The translations under genes and the position numbers were made by a program. Shown here one piece after another: positions 26,991 through 35,281 of a stretch of DNA of 46,657 bases; the first letter of the stretch is position 1; each line of letters opens with the position of its first letter. The notes beneath the pieces were generated by a model, which searched no databases, was not told where the DNA came from, and saw only the letters and a list, made by a program, of their open reading frames with translations. Origin of the DNA: Candidatus Melainabacteria bacterium (GTDB lineage: Bacteria; Cyanobacteriota; Vampirovibrionia; Obscuribacterales; Obscuribacteraceae); the NCBI GenBank assembly GCA_016212515.1, contig JACRFZ010000085.1, forward strand, positions 1 through 46,657, read 5' to 3'.

Positions 26991-29132
26991 ATGGGCGGAA
27001 GAATCATCATTGTGGGCGGTGGTTTTGCCGGCGTCAAATGCGCCCGCACCTTAAGAAAGCTTCTGCCGCCGGAGTGGGAGCTGGTGCTCTTTAACCGCGA
27101 GAACCATATGGTCTTCCACCCGCTTCTGGCCGAGGTGGTAAGCGCCACAGTGCAGCCCAAAGACGTGGGTGCCCCCCTGAGGCAACTCCTGCGGGGCGTA
27201 ATTTGCCGGGCGGAGGAAGTGACTAACATACTGCCTGAAGGAAAACGCCTCTTTTATGAAGGCTATGACGGTCAGGTGAGACCGATGCACTATGACCACC
27301 TGGTACTCACCTGCGGCAACACCGTCAACCTCTCACTTATCCAGGGCATGGACGAGCATGCTTTTCCCCTCAAGACCCTGGGCGACGCTCTGGCTCTGCA
27401 ATCACATATCATGGAACAACTGGAAAAGGCAGAGGTTTGCGAAAACGCCGCCACTAAGGCTTCCTACCTGACCTTCGTGGTGGTGGGCGGCGGCTTCAGC
27501 GGCGTGGAGGTAGCAGGGGAGATAAACGATCTGGTCAAGAGCAGCGCCCGCTATTTTCACAACTTCAAAGCCTCCGACATTAAAGTAGTGATTGTTCACT
27601 CCGGCAAGGCAATTCTGCCGGAAGTGGGAGAAAACCTGCGCCAGTTCGCCCGCCGAGAAATGGAAAAGGCCGGAGTGGAAGTAAAACTGGAAACAGTGGC
27701 CGCCAAAGCTACCAAGGAGGGACTGCGCCTCACCGACGGTAGCTTGATGAAAGCCGCCACCGTGGTCTGCACCATCGGCACCACCAGTGTGCCGCTCATT
27801 ACCAAATTGAGCCTGCCGAAAAATCGTGGACGTCTGGTAACCCAGCCTGATATGAGTATCGAAGGCATGCCCGGGCTCTGGGCCTTAGGCGACTGCGGCG
27901 CTGTTGTAAACAGCCTCGACGGAAACCTTTGCCCGCCGGTGGCACAATTTGCAGAAAGACAGGGCTACCAGGCTGCAAAAAACATTGTCGCCACCATCCA
28001 CGGGGCTAAGACCACCCCCTTCCGCTACAAGATGCAGGGTCAACTCTGTTCCATCGGAGGACGCTCAGCCGTAGCTGAGATTATGGGTTTCAAACTCTCC
28101 GGAAGGTTTGCCTGGTTCCTCTGGCGCGGCATCTATCTTATGAAACTGCCTTCCTTCACCCAGAAAGTAAAAGTAGGCATCGAATGGGCCTGCGATCTGC
28201 TCTTTGGCCGCACCCTCGCCCACCTCAAGGCCGATCGCACCAGAAGGGTGGGGCGAGCCTACTTCGGCTCAGGCGACATCATCTTCAAACAAGGTGACCC
28301 GGCCACCGAGTTTTTCGTCATCGAAAAAGGCGAGGTGGAAATCATTGCCGAACTCGCCGACGGCGGCAGCGAAACCATAGCGATTCTTGGACCAGGCGAC
28401 TTCTTCGGAGAATCCTCGCTTCTGGAAAGAGCCCTGCGTACGCGCACGGTCAGAGCCCGGGGCGAAACCGTTTGTATGGTCCTGGGGCGCAACGTCTTCA
28501 ACCAGATTTCCGCCGCCTTGATCCCGCTGAAAGACGCCGTGGCTAGAGCCGCTCTGCGCCGCACCAGCATGTGGCATAACGTGCCGGAAGTGAGAACCAT
28601 ATTGAGCAAGCTCACCCTGGCACACTTTCTGGAGCCCCTGCCCATGCCGCCGGTAAGCCTGGAAACATCGGTGGAAACGGTAATCGCCGACATGGAAAAA
28701 TATACGGCCGATGCTTGCTATGTGGTAGACAAGGAAGGGGCCCTGGCCGGCATCATCACCCGCTCCGACCTGCTATCAGCCCTGGAAAAAGCCCCCCTGG
28801 CCGATCCCGAAAGCGACCTACCGGTCACCGAGATCATGGTCATGCACCCGGTAGCTATGGAAGCGGATGAGCAAATGACGGCAGCTATAGCCACCATGCG
28901 TGATCATGATCTGAAACAACTACCGGTAATAGACAGCGCCGCCACAAGAAAACCGCTTGGCCGAATCAAGATAGAAAAGGTAGTCAGCTATGTGCTAGCG
29001 GAAATGGTGAGCAGGAAAAGCGACAGTCAGGAACCTGAAAGTGCGGAAAACTTGCACGGCATAAGCACCGGGGTAAAGGTCAGAAGAACCAGAGAACTAA
29101 CCAGCCACGCCAGAAAGACCCTGGAAATCTAG
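26991..29132 (+). CDS. Type II NADH dehydrogenase-like flavoprotein fused to cNMP-binding and CBS domains
   Basis: 713 residues. Residues 1 to about 410 are an NDH-2-type oxidoreductase: FAD loop GGGFAG (9-14), NAD loop GGGFSG (166-171), WALGDCG (297-303) and the quinone-site AQFAERQG (318-325). Its C-terminal amphipathic region (WFLWRGIYLMKLPSFTQK) suits membrane attachment. Residues about 423-510 are a cyclic nucleotide-binding (Crp-like) domain, FFGESSLLERALRTRTVRA being the phosphate-binding cassette. Residues about 556-668 hold a CBS pair. A good ribosome site (GAGG) precedes the ATG. The enzyme should oxidise NADH and reduce quinone; gating by a nucleotide is inferred from the added domains. 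Confidence 0.94.
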   Translation: MGGRIIIVGGGFAGVKCARTLRKLLPPEWELVLFNRENHMVFHPLLAEVVSATVQPKDVGAPLRQLLRGVICRAEEVTNILPEGKRLFYEGYDGQVRPMHYDHLVLTCGNTVNLSLIQGMDEHAFPLKTLGDALALQSHIMEQLEKAEVCENAATKASYLTFVVVGGGFSGVEVAGEINDLVKSSARYFHNFKASDIKVVIVHSGKAILPEVGENLRQFARREMEKAGVEVKLETVAAKATKEGLRLTDGSLMKAATVVCTIGTTSVPLITKLSLPKNRGRLVTQPDMSIEGMPGLWALGDCGAVVNSLDGNLCPPVAQFAERQGYQAAKNIVATIHGAKTTPFRYKMQGQLCSIGGRSAVAEIMGFKLSGRFAWFLWRGIYLMKLPSFTQKVKVGIEWACDLLFGRTLAHLKADRTRRVGRAYFGSGDIIFKQGDPATEFFVIEKGEVEIIAELADGGSETIAILGPGDFFGESSLLERALRTRTVRARGETVCMVLGRNVFNQISAALIPLKDAVARAALRRTSMWHNVPEVRTILSKLTLAHFLEPLPMPPVSLETSVETVIADMEKYTADACYVVDKEGALAGIITRSDLLSALEKAPLADPESDLPVTEIMVMHPVAMEADEQMTAAIATMRDHDLKQLPVIDSAATRKPLGRIKIEKVVSYVLAEMVSRKSDSQEPESAENLHGISTGVKVRRTRELTSHARKTLEI

Positions 29133-29939
29133 TTATTTCTCAGTTTTTTCGTCATGTAAATAGCGCGAAGGCGTATCAGGCACGGGCAAAATATTCTCTT
29201 TTAGAAGCAGAAACATGGTGGGCTTGATTCGCAGCTCGCCGCTATACGGATGGCTATATGCAGATAAGAGCCAGATATTGAGAGCCATGGCCGTAGCCAC
29301 AAGAGCTGTCATGAAACCCTGAATCTTGGGAAACTGCGAGGCGAAAATATAACTCAAGGCGATAGTTATGACGGCGCCAAGGCCCACGATGCACCAGAGC
29401 GCCGGCTGCATACCGGTTTGAGCCAGAAGGATACGAGCACGGCGGTGCTCACCCAGGCTCTGCATGGAGGCAATCAAGCCCTGCTGCAAGTTGCTCTGCC
29501 TGTCATTCTCCGGCACCACCGCCACGGTGGCTTCCCAGAGTTTCTGGTAGGTCTCCCAGCCGTGGTTGATCTTTATGTTCTTCTCCATCTCCGGCCACTC
29601 AGAATTAATGACAGTATCCACGTATTCCCGGCAAAGCTGTCGAATACGCGGTCTGTCTATATCGGAGAAGCCCCTGGCGACGCGGAAGACGCTGGCTACA
29701 TTGCTTGCTTCCTGCTCGTCGTGCATGCGGGCATCGTTATATTTATCCATGGCCGAAGCCACCATAAAACCGAGCAGCACGGAAAAAAGCGTACCGACCA
29801 CACCCATCATGGCCTCACCGGCACTGTGATGCAGTTCCAGCTCTTCATGCTTGACGAAACGGTTTACCAACCACTGACCAAGCAGAGCCAGCGATACGAA
29901 AATGACTGTGAGAAGAACGGCGTGTCCCAGTGTGTACAT
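29133..29939 (-). CDS. DUF4239 (bestrophin-like) membrane protein
   Basis: 268 residues with four hydrophobic segments (about 6-26, 43-64, 182-204, 212-232) and a soluble helical centre, matching the DUF4239 family, distant from bestrophins. The GTLFSVLLGFMVASAMDKYNDAR segment is typical: the helix ends in Tyr and Asp followed by E/Q-rich sequence. Function unknown; ion conduction is guessed from fold. Its TAA stop abuts the TAG of the convergent oxidoreductase with no base between. The two may share a membrane context but not a promoter. Confidence 0.85.
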   Translation of the reverse strand: MYTLGHAVLLTVIFVSLALLGQWLVNRFVKHEELELHHSAGEAMMGVVGTLFSVLLGFMVASAMDKYNDARMHDEQEASNVASVFRVARGFSDIDRPRIRQLCREYVDTVINSEWPEMEKNIKINHGWETYQKLWEATVAVVPENDRQSNLQQGLIASMQSLGEHRRARILLAQTGMQPALWCIVGLGAVITIALSYIFASQFPKIQGFMTALVATAMALNIWLLSAYSHPYSGELRIKPTMFLLLKENILPVPDTPSRYLHDEKTEK

Positions 29940-29984
29940 AGCCTAAGAGAATAGCAAGAATGCCCCGGCACCGCTACCGTTGCC

Positions 29985-30203
29985 CTACCGGTCGGACCAG
30001 GGCAAGAACTCCTCCCGGTCAAATTCTCGATTCCTCAAGAAGGCAGCAGGCCGCCAGGCCAGCTTTTCTTTCAAATCCTTTATCTTGCTCGTCTCAACTT
30101 TGACGGAAGTAATTTTCATCTGCTTGGAAATGCCGCTCAGACCTAGTTTCCGTCCCACCAATGAGGGCGTCCCCACCACTATTTCTTTCACTCGCCTGCA
30201 CAT
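29985..30203 (-). CDS. Possible small hypothetical protein
   Basis: 72 residues (KEIVVGTPSLVGRKLGLSGI to FDREEFLPWSDR). Composition is balanced and codon use looks protein-like, more so than the 117-residue plus-strand frame over the same bases. The ribosome site is weak (CGGAAC) and no family is recognised. It ends 45 bp from the DUF4239 start and is in the same direction. It may be a remnant of a longer gene. Confidence 0.35.
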   Translation of the reverse strand: MCRRVKEIVVGTPSLVGRKLGLSGISKQMKITSVKVETSKIKDLKEKLAWRPAAFLRNREFDREEFLPWSDR

Positions 30204-30321
30204 GACTGATGTTCCGAAGATTCAGCAACCCTACAGCTTCCACAATTCCAGTCTGACACCGGGCAAAAGGAACGCCCATCCACACTTTTACCTATTTTCA
30301 AGGGCAATTTCAGAACCGCCC

Positions 30322-30337
30322 TCGGTCATTTGACCGA
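30322..30337. promoter_or_regulatory. GGTCATTTGACC dyad upstream of the saccharopine-dehydrogenase-like gene
   Basis: TCGGTCA and TGACCGA form 7-bp perfect inverted arms around TT. The core 12-mer differs by one base from the palindrome upstream of PPK2 (40824-40835). It lies about 136 bp before the TTG at 30473. Confidence 0.45.
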
Positions 30338-30412
30338 TGCCCAGGCCTACCCTCAGGAGAGAAGCTATAGCGATGCTTAAGGAAGCTGCGCCGGGCTTGG
30401 TCTAAAATCAGG

Positions 30413-30436
30413 TTTTCAAGTAACTTTTCAAGTAAC
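30413..30436. repeat. Perfect 12-bp tandem repeat
   Basis: TTTTCAAGTAAC occurs twice in a row, followed by a partial copy (CTTTCAAG) at about 30445. It is 37 bp before the start of the next gene and may be a regulator site or slippage. Confidence 0.5.
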
Positions 30437-30472
30437 TGTGTTTGCTTTCAAGCACTATAAGGGGCAGGGAAA

Positions 30473-31558
30473 TTGAAAATCGTAATATTCGGCGGCGGCT
30501 TGCAAGGGCTGGTCATAGCCAACAATTTAAGGGCCAGAGAAGAAAAACCGGAGATTATCATCGCCGACATAGTCAGACCGGCCGGACTTGCCGAGGATAG
30601 CCCCATAAAATGGGTGAAGGCCGATGTACTCCAGGCGGATCAGGTCAAAGCTGTAGTCAGTGGCGCCAGTGCCTGCGTACTGGCTGTGCCGAGCAGTATT
30701 GCCCACCAGGCTCTCGCTAACATCATCGCCTGCGGAGTGCCGGTAGCCGACGTCAGCTTCACTCCCGATCCGCCCCTCAGCCTCTCGGATGCAGCCCGCA
30801 AAAACGGCTCCTGCTGCATTGTGGATTGTGGCGTCGCCCCGGGGCTGAGCCACATTCTGGTGGGACACGCCTACAAACAATTGTCCGGTCTCGATAAAGT
30901 CACCATCCTCGTCGGTGGCATGCCCCAGAAGCCCCCGGCCGTCTTCCATCACGCTGTTTATTTCAACCCCTGCGATCTCCTGGCCGAATACGTGCGCCCG
31001 GCCAGAGCCAGAACAAAAGGCAAGGACATCGCCCCCCACCCACTGGAGGCCCCTATCGAGCCCTATCATGACAGCGACCTCGGTGCCATCGAGTCCTTCC
31101 TCTCGGACGGACTGCGCTCTCTTGTCACAAGCTTTCCAGACGTACCCTGCATGGAAGAGCGTACTTTGCGCTGGCAGGGACACCTGAGAACCATGAAAGA
31201 CCTGAATGAACTGGGCTTTTTCCTGGAGGGAATGCTGCCCAACACAGCCCAGAGCATAAACAACAAATACCCTGGCAAAGACTTTCCCGATTATCTGCTC
31301 ATGGTCGTGGAAGCCGAGAAAGGCTCCCGCAAACTGGCCTGGCGCCTCCTAGATAAAGAAACCGACGGTGTTTCGGCCATGAGCCGCACCACTGGTTTCA
31401 CCACTGCCGCAGTAGCCATGGTCTTAGCTCGTGGACAGTTCAAAGAACCAGGTGTGCACCCGCCGGAAGTACTCGGTCAGAACGCCGCCATGGTCGAACT
31501 GATATTGGCCGACCTTGCCGAGCGGGGCGTCAAAACCAAGGAGCTGGTGAACACATAG
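30473..31558 (+). CDS. Saccharopine dehydrogenase-like NAD(P)-binding protein
   Basis: 361 residues from a TTG start with AGGGGCAGGGAA upstream. The N-terminal Rossmann fold starts KIVIFGGGLQGLVIANNL (GxGxxG). The pattern VADVSFTPDPP, then DCGVAPGLSHILVGHA, is that of saccharopine dehydrogenase / lysine 6-dehydrogenase-type proteins. The later MSRTTGFTTAAVAMVLARG segment also fits. The family converts amino acid or polyamine imines, but the substrate here cannot be fixed. Cytoplasmic; no neighbour of the pathway is nearby. Confidence 0.9.
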   Translation: MKIVIFGGGLQGLVIANNLRAREEKPEIIIADIVRPAGLAEDSPIKWVKADVLQADQVKAVVSGASACVLAVPSSIAHQALANIIACGVPVADVSFTPDPPLSLSDAARKNGSCCIVDCGVAPGLSHILVGHAYKQLSGLDKVTILVGGMPQKPPAVFHHAVYFNPCDLLAEYVRPARARTKGKDIAPHPLEAPIEPYHDSDLGAIESFLSDGLRSLVTSFPDVPCMEERTLRWQGHLRTMKDLNELGFFLEGMLPNTAQSINNKYPGKDFPDYLLMVVEAEKGSRKLAWRLLDKETDGVSAMSRTTGFTTAAVAMVLARGQFKEPGVHPPEVLGQNAAMVELILADLAERGVKTKELVNT

Positions 31559-31566
31559 ATTGAAAT

Positions 31567-31599
31567 AGCTCTTTCACAGCTCTTTCACAGCTATTTCAC
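31567..31599. promoter_or_regulatory. Three 11-bp direct repeats upstream of the amidase gene
   Basis: AGCTCTTTCAC is repeated at 31567-31577 and 31578-31588, and a one-mismatch copy AGCTATTTCAC is at 31589-31599. The exact 11-bp period is what PhoB/OmpR-type regulators bind. It ends 56 bp before the amidase ATG and begins 8 bp after the previous stop. Confidence 0.5.
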
Positions 31600-31655
31600 G
31601 CTCAGCCCTCTAATCTCCCAGGTGTTACCACCTTTTCTACACCGGGAGCGCGAGC

Positions 31656-33281
31656 ATGAGCAAGCCTGAATCCCAATCTTTAAACGCCGCTCCGGAACAA
31701 GCCCTGAGAGCTGTCGACGACAGCCAACAAAGAAACAGCCAGGACGGCATGACAGACTGGATGAAGCACTTTGCCGGTCAAAATAGCCCTCAGATCATGG
31801 AAAGTACGGCTCTCACCTCAGCCATGGTGCAGGCGAAACTCTTGCCTTCCATGGAAATTGCCGGCATGCGCAAAGACATGAACTTCCAGCCGGGTTTCAT
31901 GATGGCCGGCATGGGTAACGACAGAGCACCATTGCCCTCTCTCAAAATAGAAGGCATGGCCGATAACAGAAGCAGCGGCAATGGCAACACTGCCGTTGAA
32001 GGGCAGGGAAATCCGAGCAGTCAGATCGAAAAATCCAGAAGTAAACTGCTCGATGCTAATGCCAGCCCCCAGGAGCGGCTCTCCGCCGCAAGAGACCTGG
32101 TCAAGCAAAACATCACCCAGATTGATACCACCGATGCCACTGGCAAGAAAAGCAGTCTGCGCCTGGAATCAGAAGCAGTAGGCGGCAAGAACAAAGAGAT
32201 GGTGCATGTCTTTGTCAAAGACGGCTCGCAAAAAGAACAGGTGGCATTGCGCGGCAACTTCTCAGGAGATCAACTGGAGAAGCAAATTAGAGACGGCAAA
32301 TCAGTCAGCCACGAAGGGCGCGGTCTGACTCGCTTGAACCAACTACAAACCGGCACGCAGAGGGAAGCGGAAAGACCGGTTGAAACTAAGAGACCCATGG
32401 AAGTAAAAACACCTGCCGAAGTTAAGGCGCCGGTCGAAACTAAAACACCGGTAGAAACTAAAGCTCCCATTGAAGCAAAAACTCCAGTTGAAACTAAGGC
32501 ACCGGTCGATACCAAAGCGCCGGCAGAGCGAGAGCCGCAACAAACAAGTACAACCGATAAGCCCCCGCAAGTAAAAACCAAACAAGGCAACAAGCCCATA
32601 GTGGTGCTCGATGCCGGGCACGGCGGCAACGACACCGGCGCGGTGGTGCAAGGCGTCAAGGAAAGCGAAGTCACCCAGGCTCTCACAAAAGACCTGGCTC
32701 AGGCTCTGCGCGAGCGCAACGTATCGGTAGAATTATCCAACCCCCACGGACTGCAAGGTGGACCGAAGATGCCATTAGCGTCCCGCGTTTTCTTCGGCAA
32801 CAGCCAGTTCAAATCCAATGAAGAAACCAGACTGGAAAGAGCCAACCGGGAAGTGGGCGGCATCCAGCGCCGAGACAAGGAGAAGGCCTGCTATGCCGAC
32901 GCCTTTGTCTCAGTGCACGCCAACTTCGAAGGCGGCAAAGGTAATGGAAACGGCAGCCAGAGAGGCTTTGCCACTTACATGTATAAAGGCAAGGAAAAAG
33001 ATGGAACCAGAGAACTGGCCAACAGCATTCAGGGAGCCGTTGTGGAGGGACGTAACAGCGGTCTCGATGTAGTAGACGGCAAAGTAAACGACAGGCAAGC
33101 CTTTAAGGTGATGCGCGAAGCCCAGGCACCGGCAGTGCTTCTGGAAACGGGCTACCTGACCAATAACCGTGACCGCGCCAATCTCTCCGATCCCGAGTAC
33201 CGCAAGCGTCTGGCCGGTCACATGGCCGACGGCATCGCCCGCTTCCTGAACGGCAGACCGGAGCGCTGTTTCAATAAGTAG
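31656..33281 (+). CDS. N-acetylmuramoyl-L-alanine amidase with 6-residue repeat region
   Basis: 541 residues. Residues 1 to about 235 are a low-complexity, hydrophilic region with no clear domain. Residues 241-294 are nine six-residue units of the form PVETKx (32376-32537). The amidase_3 domain starts near 312: VVLDAGHGG with zinc-binding His322, later ETRLERANR with the Glu ligand, SVHANF with the second His, and AVLLETGYLTN with the catalytic Glu. It cleaves the amide between MurNAc and the stem peptide. No signal peptide is apparent, so export, if any, is by another route. It converges on the ArsC-like gene with 3 bp between stops. Confidence 0.9.
   Translation: MSKPESQSLNAAPEQALRAVDDSQQRNSQDGMTDWMKHFAGQNSPQIMESTALTSAMVQAKLLPSMEIAGMRKDMNFQPGFMMAGMGNDRAPLPSLKIEGMADNRSSGNGNTAVEGQGNPSSQIEKSRSKLLDANASPQERLSAARDLVKQNITQIDTTDATGKKSSLRLESEAVGGKNKEMVHVFVKDGSQKEQVALRGNFSGDQLEKQIRDGKSVSHEGRGLTRLNQLQTGTQREAERPVETKRPMEVKTPAEVKAPVETKTPVETKAPIEAKTPVETKAPVDTKAPAEREPQQTSTTDKPPQVKTKQGNKPIVVLDAGHGGNDTGAVVQGVKESEVTQALTKDLAQALRERNVSVELSNPHGLQGGPKMPLASRVFFGNSQFKSNEETRLERANREVGGIQRRDKEKACYADAFVSVHANFEGGKGNGNGSQRGFATYMYKGKEKDGTRELANSIQGAVVEGRNSGLDVVDGKVNDRQAFKVMREAQAPAVLLETGYLTNNRDRANLSDPEYRKRLAGHMADGIARFLNGRPERCFNK
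32376..32537 (+). repeat. Nine 18-bp units encoding the PVETKx repeat
   Basis: Nine tandem 18-bp units code for Pro-x-Glu-x-Lys-type hexapeptides (PVETKT, PVETKA, PIEAKT and so on), most units differing from their neighbours at a few positions. The codons vary at third positions, so selection acts on the peptide. Alternating Glu and Lys with Pro suggests an extended, charged spacer. Confidence 0.85.
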
Positions 33282-33284
33282 CCC

Positions 33285-33641
33285 TTACAAAAGCGCTTCA
33301 ATATTCTCGGTGGGCCGCCCCAGCACAGCGCGGTTGCCTTTCTCGACAATGGGGCGCTGCAGCAAATCGGGGTGCTTGACCATAAGCTTCACCAGCTCAC
33401 TGTCGCTGTGACTACTGCCGGAGAGTTTCAATTCCTTGTATACGGCCTCGCCGGTACGCATGACATCACGGGGCTTGAGCTTCATCTTGGCAAGCAATTC
33501 CGTCAGCTTGGCTTCACTCAAAGGTTGGGTGTAATAATTTACCTTCTGGAATTCCACACCATTATCGCGCAGCAACTTGGCGGCTTCTCTGCATTTGGAG
33601 CAGGTGGGTTTCTCGTAAACAGTAATTGTATCTTTAGCCAT
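33285..33641 (-). CDS. ArsC/Spx-family arsenate reductase-like protein
   Basis: 118 residues, standard for the glutaredoxin-like ArsC group. TCSKCREA near residue 14-20 holds the CxxC pair. The second half has DVMRTGEAVYKEL, the usual RTGE after the Pro loop, and the ending HPDLLQRPIVEKGNRAVLGRP with the conserved RPIV and GRP motifs. Such enzymes reduce arsenate with glutathione or glutaredoxin, but many homologues (YfgD) have unproven substrates. No arsenic genes are nearby. A GAGAGG ribosome site precedes the ATG. Confidence 0.92.
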   Translation of the reverse strand: MAKDTITVYEKPTCSKCREAAKLLRDNGVEFQKVNYYTQPLSEAKLTELLAKMKLKPRDVMRTGEAVYKELKLSGSSHSDSELVKLMVKHPDLLQRPIVEKGNRAVLGRPTENIEALL

Positions 33642-33688
33642 GGCAACCTCTCGAACTTGACGGCTATTTTACCAGCCGCAAGCTGATT

Positions 33689-34540
33689 TTATTGCTGGCT
33701 CATACCGCCGGTGGCACTTGCCGTACCGACACAGCTCATGGTGCCCTCCGCTTTGGGACCAAGGCCGGTACCAACGTTGAGCCAGAGTTTCACCCGACAA
33801 ACCGAGGGCAATTCATCAGCGGCAATGGTCTCGAAGTTACCGTTTAAAATTATGCGGGCGGGGCTGATAGTCTTCTTCACCGGCGCCGGCAAACTGCTGA
33901 GGCGAAAATGCAGATCGTTATCACTGCCGGGCAAATGGGCGTCGATATCATGCTTGTAGAGCTTCATACCGCTACCGACAATAAAGTCCTGAGCCTTATC
34001 ATGATCAACAAGATCATCGACAACCATGAGCGCTTCCACGTTGGAATCCACCTTAGCGGCTCTACCGCACTGCCAGCCGGAAAGGGAGGGAGCCTCCACC
34101 TTCATCCAGGGTAAGAACATGGCATAGCTGCCCTGCACCTGGACAAACTTATTGAGCACGGCGTCCTTAGCTTCCTTGCGCGCCACCACGGCCAGTTGCA
34201 AACGCTGGCTCTCCAGGGTCTTGGCAGAATCTCTTGATTCATCCAGTAACTGAGTGGCAAGATCCTTGAGTCCGGGCGCTTTGCTGACGCACTCATCCAA
34301 CTGCCGCCGACCGGAAAATACCAGTTGTCTGTTTCTGGCAATCATATTATTCATCTGCCCGATGCGATCCATATCGTTGAACTTGCGCGCACCGGCGAGG
34401 GCAATCTCATTGGCGGAAGCCTGCAGGCGGTTATGTTCAAAGAACAGACCACCATAGGAATAGCCGATCAAGACTGCCAGAGCCAGAAGACCCATGACCA
34501 CCGAACCCAGAACTAAGACCGAGCCCCGCTTCCTATTCAT
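33689..34540 (-). CDS. TadG/TadE-like pilus-assembly protein
   Basis: 283 residues from the ATG at 34540, chosen because it overlaps the upstream TadE-like stop by 8 bp and has AGGAG 9 bp upstream; the frame stays open to 34576. Residues about 4-30 are one hydrophobic N-terminal helix after a basic RKRGS (VLVLGSVVMGLLALAVLIGYSY), followed by NRLQASANEIALAGARKF, typical of TadG-like secreted proteins. The rest is an extracytoplasmic domain of no known fold. It is the second gene of a two-gene run with the TadE-like gene at 34533. Confidence 0.8.
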   Translation of the reverse strand: MNRKRGSVLVLGSVVMGLLALAVLIGYSYGGLFFEHNRLQASANEIALAGARKFNDMDRIGQMNNMIARNRQLVFSGRRQLDECVSKAPGLKDLATQLLDESRDSAKTLESQRLQLAVVARKEAKDAVLNKFVQVQGSYAMFLPWMKVEAPSLSGWQCGRAAKVDSNVEALMVVDDLVDHDKAQDFIVGSGMKLYKHDIDAHLPGSDNDLHFRLSSLPAPVKKTISPARIILNGNFETIAADELPSVCRVKLWLNVGTGLGPKAEGTMSCVGTASATGGMSQQ

Positions 34541-35102
34541 TGACGTAATACTCCTGAGTGGCAGGATCGCGACCAAAGTTTTCCCAGGGAGAAGCGGCTT
34601 TCAGTCTCATGGTGATGGGACTGGTAAAACCAGGCAGTCCGGGTGTGCACTCCACAAAAGGAGCGATAGCACAGTCGGCCGACAATTCCATACTATAAAG
34701 ATTGGGTGCCTTGGCTCCGTCCGGCAACCATTCGGCAGGAATGGTATCACCGGCTGAAACCACCAGTTTGTCCGATGGCTCCTTGCCAAAAATGGTGAGA
34801 GTAAGCTTCGGATTGGAAACAGTGACGCCGCACTTAGAAAGAAGTGACTTGGACCAGACCGAACCGTCGCCGGCAAACATAGCTGAAGCCTCTGAACGTT
34901 TGTCGCAGAGCACCACTCTGTGGGAAAGCTCATTCAAGACACCCTGAGCCATCAAATAGCGTACCGGAATAATACTAATATTGAGCAGTGGCATAAAAAT
35001 GAAGGAAATGAGCACAATTAGTGCCGCGGCAAACTCGCTCATGGCATGACCTTTTTGATTTCTGGCGCCCCTTCTTGGTCCCGGTTTTTGACTTACTTTC
35101 AT
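34533..35102 (-). CDS. TadE-like protein
   Basis: 189 residues from the ATG at 35102, which has GAGGAA 5 bp upstream; the frame is open to 35156 but those 18 residues have no ribosome site. A basic stretch (GPRRGARNQKG) precedes MSEFAAALIVLISFIFMPLLN, the single hydrophobic helix of TadE pseudopilins with the conserved Glu (here in MSEF). The rest is a soluble outer domain. TadE/TadF proteins contribute to tight-adherence pili or secretion. The following TadG-like gene overlaps by 8 bp. Confidence 0.82.
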   Translation of the reverse strand: MKVSQKPGPRRGARNQKGHAMSEFAAALIVLISFIFMPLLNISIIPVRYLMAQGVLNELSHRVVLCDKRSEASAMFAGDGSVWSKSLLSKCGVTVSNPKLTLTIFGKEPSDKLVVSAGDTIPAEWLPDGAKAPNLYSMELSADCAIAPFVECTPGLPGFTSPITMRLKAASPWENFGRDPATQEYYVNE

Positions 35103-35281
35103 ATGCGTTCCTCGCTGATATTCATCTGACCGCCATGGCGAAATTTTTAGGACCACTCCGCCTTAAGCCGCTGCAAAAGAGATAAAACCACTCTAATTCC
35201 GCAAAATTTCAGGCAAAACCCCGGGCAATTCCCCTAAAAACAGCGCCGCCCCCGTGGAGGCAGGATAACGGGGAGAAAACC

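Larger units (their letters stand above)
29940..30472. other. 533-bp region with little gene content
   Basis: This gap between two genes holds one doubtful 72-residue frame (29985-30203, minus), a 16-nt dyad at 30322-30337 and a 12-bp tandem repeat at 30413-30436. I see no tRNA, rRNA, CRISPR or clear terminator. Confidence 0.6.

Noticed and set aside
29980..30333. 117-residue plus-strand frame
   Set aside because: It is Ser/Phe-rich, has no family and no ribosome site; the minus-strand frame over it is more protein-like.
32376..32537. CRISPR array
   Set aside because: The repeats are coding, in frame and without spacers; they encode the PVETKx spacer of the amidase.
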